A DNA stretch of 64,000 nucleotides from Cytobacillus dafuensis (GTDB taxonomy: Bacteria > Bacillota > Bacilli > Bacillales > Cytobacillaceae): contig NZ_CP042593.1 of the NCBI RefSeq assembly GCF_007995155.1, forward strand, positions 3,452,001 to 3,516,000, given 5' to 3'. Below, in pieces: positions 58,451 through 64,000 of the stretch. Each line of letters begins with the position of its first letter. Position 1 is the stretch's first letter. The notes under the pieces were generated by a model, which was not told where the DNA came from, searched no databases, and worked only from the letters and a program-made list of their open reading frames with translations. The position numbers were made by a program, and so were the translations under genes.

Positions 58451-60164
58451 ATTCACTGCTTTCTTCAATGCTTCGTGGCATTCCGAACGCATGGTCATCC
58501 ATCGGGTCATATCCATAAGGACTACCATATGGATTCATATATGGCGCTTGTGGCTGTTCGTATGGCACTTGTGGCTGTCCGTATGGTACTCCATACTGAG
58601 GAGTTAAACCCATATCGTACATGCCTGGTGTACGATAACCTGGACCATATGCACCAGGATACATTTGTGGAACACCTCCACCACATCCGCAATCAGATTC
58701 TGCACCCATTACTGGCATTAGAGGCTTTTGTGCTTCTGCCGGCATAACCGGCATTTGACTGTACGATGGCATGATTGGCATTTGTGCCATTCCTGGAGAT
58801 TCTTCCATTACCCCCTGAACTAGAGGCATTGCTCCCATTTGTGGATAACCATAGGGCATGTGCCCATAAGGCATTGGTTCACAAAAACCAGAACCAGGCA
58901 TGATTGGAGAAACTGGGATCATATGAGTTGGATAAGGAGGGCATGGATGCCCATATGCTGGCTGCATTGCAGGTGCCGTGTAAGTTGGTTGAAGAGGGTA
59001 TTGATGCTCCGCAACACCCATTACTGGTGCTGGTGCTTGCATTCCTGCTTCTGCTGGTAATGTCTGAACATGATGCGGCATCTGATGATGATACATTGGC
59101 ATGTACGAAGAAGATTCCATATATGCTGGACTTTCAACCCCTGCTACTCCATAGCTAGGCATTAAAGGCATTTGCTGCATAGGCATTGTTGCTGCACCAT
59201 GAACTTGTGGATACGGCATTTGCTGACTTGGATATCCTCCATGAAAACCAGAGCCAGGCATGACTGGAGAAACAGGATAAAAACAACTCGGATGATATGG
59301 ATACATTGGCTGATAAAACCCTCCTTGGTGTGTATGATAAATTGATTCACTTTCAGGACTTTCCATAGCAATTGGTTTTGCTTGTGGAAGGATATTTACT
59401 GGTTTTGGTGGCAGTTGTGGCAATTGTTTTGGTGGTTGCACCGAAACTGGTTGTTGTATTGGAATTTGCTTTGGCAGTTGTTTTGGTGGTTGCACTGAAA
59501 CTGGTTGTTGTATTGGAATTTGCTTTGGCAGTTGTTTTGGTGGTTGCACTGAAACTGGTTGTTGTATTGGAATTTGCTTTGGCAGTTGTTTTGGTGGTAT
59601 CTGTGGCTGCAAATGTGGTATTTCTTTCGGCAATTGTTTTGGTAATTGTTTTGGAGCCGGCTGTTGAAAATAATATTTATTGATTTCTATTTCTGGCATG
59701 ATTGGTTTTGGCATTTTTGGAATATAAGGTTTAACCGGCACTTCCTTTGGAATTTCAACCTGTGGTGCCGTTACTTTCGGTAACTCTGCTACTGGAGCTT
59801 TAGGTAATTCCTTTTTCGGGGGTGCAACGATTGGAGCTTCTTTTTTCGGCGCTTCCTTAACAGGGACTCCTTTTGGTGCTTCCGTCACTGGTAATGTAAT
59901 CGGTTTTTCTTTTGCAAAAGGGTGTTCTGTTATCGGCATTTCCTTTTTGGCACCCATCTTGATTTTTGCATCCGGCACGCCCCCAATCGGAGCTTCTTTT
60001 TTTATGGATCCTCCTGGTCCAGGAACCTTTATCTTCATACCGGGCATAATCATATCAGGATTGCTGAGCTGTGTATTTAACTTTTTCAGCTCTTCAAAAT
60101 TCACGCCGTACTTTTTGGCGATCTTCCATAGAGTATCCCCTTTTTGTACGATATGGATCTTCAC
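58440..60164 (-). CDS. safA: SafA-like LysM spore coat morphogenetic protein
   Basis: A 574-residue protein. The N-terminal LysM domain (residues 1-48: KIHIVQKGDTLWKIAKKYGV ... LSNPDMIMPGMKIKVP) closely matches B. subtilis SafA and binds cortex peptidoglycan. A Lys/Pro/Glu linker follows, then three exact 18-residue PPKQLPKQIPIQQPVSVQ-type repeats, and a long Pro/Met/Tyr/Gly/His-rich C-terminus with recurring PVSP(I/V)MPGSGF and a CGCGG cluster. SafA directs inner coat assembly in the mother cell. GTG at 60164 is eight bases after AGGAGGG. An internal-start short form (C30) may exist as in B. subtilis. Confidence 0.92.
   Translation of the reverse strand: MKIHIVQKGDTLWKIAKKYGVNFEELKKLNTQLSNPDMIMPGMKIKVPGPGGSIKKEAPIGGVPDAKIKMGAKKEMPITEHPFAKEKPITLPVTEAPKGVPVKEAPKKEAPIVAPPKKELPKAPVAELPKVTAPQVEIPKEVPVKPYIPKMPKPIMPEIEINKYYFQQPAPKQLPKQLPKEIPHLQPQIPPKQLPKQIPIQQPVSVQPPKQLPKQIPIQQPVSVQPPKQLPKQIPIQQPVSVQPPKQLPQLPPKPVNILPQAKPIAMESPESESIYHTHQGGFYQPMYPYHPSCFYPVSPVMPGSGFHGGYPSQQMPYPQVHGAATMPMQQMPLMPSYGVAGVESPAYMESSSYMPMYHHQMPHHVQTLPAEAGMQAPAPVMGVAEHQYPLQPTYTAPAMQPAYGHPCPPYPTHMIPVSPIMPGSGFCEPMPYGHMPYGYPQMGAMPLVQGVMEESPGMAQMPIMPSYSQMPVMPAEAQKPLMPVMGAESDCGCGGGVPQMYPGAYGPGYRTPGMYDMGLTPQYGVPYGQPQVPYEQPQAPYMNPYGSPYGYDPMDDHAFGMPRSIEESSEYGD
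59431..59592 (-). repeat. Tandem 54-bp repeat inside safA (3 units)
   Basis: Three in-frame 54-bp units (59431-59484, 59485-59538, 59539-59592) differ at one or two bases and encode QLPKQIPIQQPVSVQPPK-type blocks. The copy number is likely to vary between strains by slippage. Confidence 0.93.
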
Positions 60165-60190
60165 TCTGATTTCCCTCCTAGTCAAATGTC

Positions 60191-60203
60191 CATATAGTGT
60201 ATG
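60191..60203 (-). promoter_or_regulatory. Candidate mother-cell (SigE/SigK) -10 box of safA
   Basis: CATACACTATATG on the minus strand fits CATACA-T (SigE) and CATA-N3-TA (SigK) -10 consensus. It lies about 27-39 bp upstream of the safA start. The -35 is not clear. B. subtilis safA is SigE-controlled. Confidence 0.45.
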
Positions 60204-60372
60204 ACAAAATGGGCAAATTGCTAATAATCTACACAAAAACTTATGCAAATAATATTAAAAATATGATTAGAGTCAGTATTTCCACTGGAATAATAAAACA
60301 TAAAAAATTTTTTAATAGCTAGTCAATTGTGATAAAATGAATCATTATTGTGGTTATAAGGGAGATAATAAA

Positions 60373-60909
60373 ATGAAGGAACAGAAAAAAGTGCTCGGCG
60401 AGGAAAGAAGAGAGCTTCTGCTCCAGCTATTGAAAGAAAAAGGGGAACCCATAACTGGAGGCGATCTTGCTACTAGAGCAAATGTGAGCAGACAGGTTAT
60501 TGTTGGTGATATTACTTTGTTAAAAGCAAAAGGAGAACCTATTATAGCAACAAGCCAAGGGTATATGTATTTAGTACAGGGATCCCTTGCAAATACGATT
60601 GAACGAACAATAGCTAGTTCACATCCTCCTGACAGAACAGAAGATGAGCTTAATTTACTAGTAGACCACGGAGTTACAGTCAAGGATGTAAGGATCGAAC
60701 ACCCAGTATATGGGGACTTAACAGCCTCTGTCATGGTTTCAAACCGGAAAGAGGTTAAAGAATTCATCGAAAAAATAAAAGCGACGAAAGCCTCTTACTT
60801 ATCCGAGCTTACTGAAGGAATTCACCTTCACACCATTTCAGCAGGCTCCGAACAGAAACTGGACGAAGCAGTTCAAGCATTAAAAAGAGCCAATTTTTTA
60901 GTTGAATAA
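60373..60909 (+). CDS. nadR: Niacin-responsive repressor NadR (YrxA)
   Basis: A 178-residue regulator. The N-terminal winged helix (about 8-65: GERRELLLQLLKEKGEPITGGDLATRANVSRQVIVGDI) is followed by a C-terminal 3H domain with conserved histidines in RIEHPVYGDL and EGIHLHTI. In B. subtilis NadR with nicotinate represses nadBCA and nifS. ATG at 60373 follows AGGGAG. The usual partners nadABC and nifS are not in this window, although safA and pheA flank the gene as expected. Confidence 0.93.
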   Translation: MKEQKKVLGEERRELLLQLLKEKGEPITGGDLATRANVSRQVIVGDITLLKAKGEPIIATSQGYMYLVQGSLANTIERTIASSHPPDRTEDELNLLVDHGVTVKDVRIEHPVYGDLTASVMVSNRKEVKEFIEKIKATKASYLSELTEGIHLHTISAGSEQKLDEAVQALKRANFLVE

Positions 60910-60910
60910 A

Positions 60911-61152
60911 GAAAAGCGGAAGCGCCTTCGGAACAATCAAGAAACCGATTGTTCCTGCGGTGATTATTCTAAGGAGATTTCCTTAGTGCCCACCCCCGAC
61001 AAGCACAAGACGAGCCTCTCGGAAAGGTGTTCTTTACCTTTCTGGGAGGATTGGCTTGTGACCTCCGACGCACAGGACGTGCTAGTGGCGACAATGCCAT
61101 AGGACGTGGCGTTTTTGTCGTCGAGGGGGTAGGCGCTGGAGCTAGACAGTTC
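60911..61152 (+). repeat. Composite repeat downstream of nadR
   Basis: It begins AAAGCGGAAGCGCCTTC, then GAACAATC...GATTGTTC and CCTGCGGTGATTATTCT (shared with 2.2 kb), then CCCCGACAAGCACAAGACGAG and a GGAAAGGTG..CACCTTTC-like stem. The two-hairpin module follows: GCAC-AGGAC-GTGC, then CGAC (61089-61092) / GTCG (61117-61120) with an AGGAC loop. It ends GGGGGTAGGCGCTGGAGCTAGACA. It fills the 300-bp gap between the convergent ends of nadR and pheA, where no gene is seen. Confidence 0.85.
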
Positions 61153-61210
61153 ACAAACTCAAAAAAGCTATCCTCATTTTAAGAAAGGATCCTTTTGTAT
61201 GCTTTTTGTA

Positions 61211-62086
61211 TTAAACCTTACATTTTTCCATTCCAACCTGATAATAAGGATAGCTTCCTAAAATTTTTACTTTACAATCCAATGCCTCTAATTCCGATAC
61301 GACACCAGGTATTAAAACATCGTCCTTCCTCATGTCAACATCAATGATAAAGAAATAATTACCGAGTCCTGTTTTCATAGGCCTTGATTCGATTTTTGAA
61401 AGGTTTAACTTTCTCCATGCAAAAGCAGAAAGCACTTGATGCAAAGCTCCTGCACGATCTGAAGGCAATGTAATCATGACAGTTGTTTTGAAGCCCTTAA
61501 AAGAGGCTTTCTTTTCACGAAAAGGAAATGGATTCTTTGAAAGTACAATAAATCGAGTATGATTATAGCTTACATCGTGAATATCCTCGCGAACAATCTC
61601 AAGTCCATATTCCTTAGCAGCAAGCTCGTTTGCTATCGCTCCTGCTTTAACGTCCGGATTTTCCTTCACAAATTGAGCTGCCGCAGCTGTAGATGTCGTT
61701 TTTTCACAAGGGGTCCCCTTTAATTCTTTATGTAAAAACTTATGACATTGTGCAAGTGCGTGTGAATGGCTATATACGACTCCAGTTTCCTTCCATTTTT
61801 TCGAATTAGCTGGATGCACCATGAAATGCTGGCGAATAGGGCAAGTTATTTCTCCAATAATCGGATAGTCCACTTCATGAACTAAATAATCAAGAGTAAT
61901 ATTAACAGTACCCTCAAGTGCGTTCTCAAGCGGAACAACCGCCATTTCTATTTCATCCCCCATTAAAGCATCGAAGCAATCAGGAATGGTTGAAAATGGA
62001 ACTGTCTTTTCTTCAGGAAACATTTCACGAACAGCAATATCCGTAAATGTTGCTTTCGGACCTAAATACCCTACCTTCACGGTCAT
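61211..62086 (-). CDS. pheA: Prephenate dehydratase
   Basis: A 291-residue monofunctional enzyme converting prephenate to phenylpyruvate. The PDT domain starts KVGYLGPKATFTDIAV and ends with the catalytic YNHTRFIVLSKN (about 182-193). The C-terminal ACT domain carries GALHQVLSAFAWRKLNLSKIESRP, whose ESRP loop binds phenylalanine for feedback inhibition. It is downstream of pheB with a terminator and 165 bp between. It competes for prephenate with the TrhP tRNA-hydroxylation system encoded at 3-5 kb. Confidence 0.97.
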   Translation of the reverse strand: MTVKVGYLGPKATFTDIAVREMFPEEKTVPFSTIPDCFDALMGDEIEMAVVPLENALEGTVNITLDYLVHEVDYPIIGEITCPIRQHFMVHPANSKKWKETGVVYSHSHALAQCHKFLHKELKGTPCEKTTSTAAAAQFVKENPDVKAGAIANELAAKEYGLEIVREDIHDVSYNHTRFIVLSKNPFPFREKKASFKGFKTTVMITLPSDRAGALHQVLSAFAWRKLNLSKIESRPMKTGLGNYFFIIDVDMRKDDVLIPGVVSELEALDCKVKILGSYPYYQVGMEKCKV

Positions 62087-62215
62087 CTCTCCCTTGAATC
62101 ACTTCTATATACATTACTAACACTTTACCACTTTAAATAGAGAATGTGTGTAAAAATTTAAAAAATTCGTCTGATGCCTATACACTTTATTTTTGTAAGA
62201 CTAAGTCCTTCATAT

Positions 62216-62240
62216 AAAAAAATGAGTGCCTGAACAGGCG
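62216..62240 (-). terminator. Terminator after pheB
   Basis: On the minus strand, GCCTG / CAGGC flanked by GTGC..CAC, then TCATTTTTTT. It lies about 12 bp after the pheB stop, so pheA probably has its own promoter. Confidence 0.7.
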
Positions 62241-62251
62241 CACATATAACA

Positions 62252-62707
62252 TTATGCACCTGAACCAAGCACCTCAACCTTTTCTACAAATTCTAATCTT
62301 CTTAACTTTGTTAGCAATTCATCGATTTCAATTTCCATTTTCGTTACATTAAGGGATAGCGTAATATTGGCTCTTCCCTGTAAAGGAATTGTCTGATGAA
62401 TGGTAAGAATATTACATCCTGCTGAAGCAACCACGCTCAATAATTGGGATAGGGTACCTGAGCGATCTTCTAAATAAAAAAACAATGTTATTATTTTTTC
62501 TTTGACAACAGTATGAAAAGGAAAAACTGTATCTCGATATTTATAAAATGCACTTCTACTTAAATCAACCTTTTGAACAGCATCCCATACAGACTCTGCT
62601 TTTCCTCTTTCTATCATTTCTTTTGCATCTAATGTTTTCTTCATTGCTTCAGGAAGAACATCTTCCCGAACTAAGAAAAATTTCTTATCGAATTTTTCAT
62701 GTCTCAT
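62252..62707 (-). CDS. pheB: ACT domain-containing protein PheB
   Basis: A 151-residue protein. A short N-terminal helical part ([26 protein letters not shown]) is followed by a HTH-like segment ([13 protein letters not shown]) and a C-terminal ACT domain (about 75-148: [27 protein letters not shown]). It was once called a chorismate mutase in B. subtilis, but the sequence is that of a ligand-binding regulator, possibly of phenylalanine metabolism. It lies 27 bp after obg, giving the conserved obg-pheB-pheA order. Confidence 0.93.
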   Translation of the reverse strand: MRHEKFDKKFFLVREDVLPEAMKKTLDAKEMIERGKAESVWDAVQKVDLSRSAFYKYRDTVFPFHTVVKEKIITLFFYLEDRSGTLSQLLSVVASAGCNILTIHQTIPLQGRANITLSLNVTKMEIEIDELLTKLRRLEFVEKVEVLGSGA

Positions 62708-62734
62708 ATTTACACTCCATTTAAACTTAAGAGA

Positions 62735-64000
62735 TTATTCAATGAACTCGAATTCATATTCAAGCAGCTTTACTATATCCCCGTCCTTCGCTCCTTTTTC
62801 ACGAAGAGCATCATCGACACCCATTCCGCGAAGCTGTCTAGAAAAACGTCGGATAGATTCATCTCTGGAGAAGTCAGTCATTTTAAAGAGCTTCTCAATC
62901 GCATCACCAGAAATGATAAATGTGCCAGCAGAATCTCTTGTGATAACAAATTCGGTTTGGTCAGCTTCATGTTTATAAACGACGCGGTGGACACCCGTTT
63001 CTTCTTCTTGATGTAATGGGAATTCTGGTGTTTCTTCAATTTTATCAGCAATAGCAAATAATAAATCTCTTAACCCTTGTCTTGTGATAGCGGAGATTGG
63101 GAAGATTGGAAAATCTTCTTTCATTTGCTCTCTAAATTTCTGAAGATTATCTTCTGCTCCAGGCATTTCCATTTTATTTGCCACTATGATTTGAGGCCTT
63201 TCGGTTAAGCGTAAATTATATTCTCTTAATTCCTTATTAATTGTTAAATAATCTTCATAAGGATCTCTACCTTCGATTGCCGCCATATCAATGACATGTA
63301 CGATAACCCGTGTACGCTCAATATGTCTCAAGAACTGATGACCAAGCCCTACTCCAGAGTGTGCACCTTCAATTAAACCCGGAAGATCGGCTAAAACAAA
63401 GCTGCGTCCATCTTCTGTTTCTACCATCCCTAAATTAGGCGCAATTGTTGTAAAATGATATTCTGCAATTTTCGGTCTAGCAGAAGAAACAACAGATAAA
63501 AGAGTTGATTTCCCTACACTTGGGAAGCCTACAAGTCCTGCATCTGCTAAAAGTTTTAATTCAAGAACGACTTCTCTCTCGATTCCAGGCTCTCCATGCT
63601 CTGATAATTCAGGAGCAGGATTTGATGGCGTTGCAAATCGAGTGTTACCTCTGCCGCCCCGTCCACCTTTTGCAATAATCGCCCTCTGCCCATGTTCTGT
63701 TAGGTCAGCTATTACTTCATTTGTTTCAGCATCTGTTACAACAGTACCAGGTGGAACCTTCACAATCATGTCCTTCGCGTTTCGGCCATGTTGATTTTTG
63801 GACATACCGTGTTCACCACGAGTAGCCTTGAAATGGCGTTGATAACGGAAATCCATTAGAGTACGCAAGCCTTCATTGACCTCGAAAACTACATCAGCGC
63901 CTTTTCCTCCGTCTCCTCCTGCAGGTCCGCCCATTGGTACATATTTTTCGCGGCGAAAAGCGACCATCCCATTGCCGCCATCTCCACCTTTAACATAAAT
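62735..64000 (-). CDS. obg: GTPase Obg, 5' end cut by window edge
   Basis: At least 421 residues are visible and the frame is open to the right edge ([21 protein letters not shown]), so only about the first seven residues are missing. The glycine-rich OBG domain is followed by the G domain with [11 protein letters not shown] (P loop), [12 protein letters not shown] (G3) and NKMEMP (G4), and a C-terminal OCT domain ending [10 protein letters not shown]. Obg binds the 50S subunit, is essential, and in B. subtilis is needed for SigB activation and sporulation. It is first in obg-pheB-pheA. Confidence 0.97.
   Translation of the reverse strand: MYVKGGDGGNGMVAFRREKYVPMGGPAGGDGGKGADVVFEVNEGLRTLMDFRYQRHFKATRGEHGMSKNQHGRNAKDMIVKVPPGTVVTDAETNEVIADLTEHGQRAIIAKGGRGGRGNTRFATPSNPAPELSEHGEPGIEREVVLELKLLADAGLVGFPSVGKSTLLSVVSSARPKIAEYHFTTIAPNLGMVETEDGRSFVLADLPGLIEGAHSGVGLGHQFLRHIERTRVIVHVIDMAAIEGRDPYEDYLTINKELREYNLRLTERPQIIVANKMEMPGAEDNLQKFREQMKEDFPIFPISAITRQGLRDLLFAIADKIEETPEFPLHQEEETGVHRVVYKHEADQTEFVITRDSAGTFIISGDAIEKLFKMTDFSRDESIRRFSRQLRGMGVDDALREKGAKDGDIVKLLEYEFEFIE

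Noticed and set aside
59372..59683. 103-codon plus-strand frame opposite safA
   Set aside because: It is the antisense of the Pro/Gln/Lys repeats, giving a Val/Leu-rich shadow with no SD.
61150..61210. Intrinsic terminator of pheA
   Set aside because: Only a 5-bp ATCCT/AGGAT stem precedes the T run; too weak to list with confidence.

Overview
The window is a stretch of chromosome from an AT-rich, endospore-forming member of the Bacillaceae. Three things support this. The gene order follows the B. subtilis greA-udk-trhP-trmR-mltG ... alaS ... mnmA-yrvO-cymR-rarA ... tcdA-6S RNA-aspS-hisS-yrvJ-dtd-relA-apt-recJ ... secDF-comN-spoVB ... yajC-tgt-queA-ruvBA ... bofC ... coxA-safA-nadR-pheA-pheB-obg block. 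Sporulation genes are present (spoVB, bofC, coxA, safA). Shine-Dalgarno sites are strong, and many genes start with TTG placed by them. I cannot name the species. Most genes are on the minus strand. The window cuts pbpI at its 3' end (left edge) and obg at its 5' end (right edge).

Layout. 1-8.5 kb: pbpI, greA, udk, the wobble-uridine hydroxylation/methylation operon trmR-trhP1-trhP2, mltG, and the small operon yrzL-ruvX-yrzB. 8.6-13.7 kb: alaS with its T-box leader, an AI-2E-family membrane protein, and yrrD with a zinc-ribbon-like protein. 13.8-20.8 kb: recD2, a TPR protein, the tRNA thiolation pair mnmA/yrvO, cymR and a YczE-type membrane protein. 21-26.2 kb: rarA on the plus strand, then a complete yhcEFGHI-like ABC/GntR operon. 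26.3-31.4 kb: tcdA, the 6S-1 RNA gene, aspS and hisS behind a T-box, and the very small gene yrzK. 31.6-43.4 kb: the wall amidase yrvJ, dtd, the (p)ppGpp enzyme relA, apt, recJ, a cation-efflux protein, secDF and comN. 43.9-51.4 kb: spoVB, yrbG, yrzE, yajC, tgt, queA, ruvB, ruvA. 51.5-60.2 kb is the least conserved part: an unassigned lipoprotein, bofC, a two-gene shikimate operon (aroK-aroD), a Pmt-like GntR/ABC operon, coxA, a CotS-like kinase and safA. 60.4-64 kb: nadR, pheA, pheB, obg.

Functional themes are tRNA supply and modification (alaS, aspS, hisS, dtd, mnmA/yrvO, trhP/trmR, tcdA, tgt, queA), recombination and repair (ruvA, ruvB, ruvX, recD2, rarA, recJ), secretion (secDF, yajC), stringent response and purine salvage (relA, apt), and spore coat or cortex formation.

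The most unusual content is between genes. Three copies of a ~280-bp structured repeat (39.5, 43.5 and 57.2 kb) share a two-hairpin module with two further composite repeats (52.1 and 61.1 kb). The modules have AGGA in their hairpin loops. Their outer stems change on both sides together and contain G-U pairs that work on only one strand, so the conserved object looks like an RNA. All five loci carry the module on the plus strand. Other repeats sit at 2.2, 7.3, 29.3 and 45.5 kb, and a hairpin resembling one of these repeats lies inside stem I of the alaS T-box. Two separate GntR/ABC operons each have a YtrA-type operator lying over the -10 of their own promoter.
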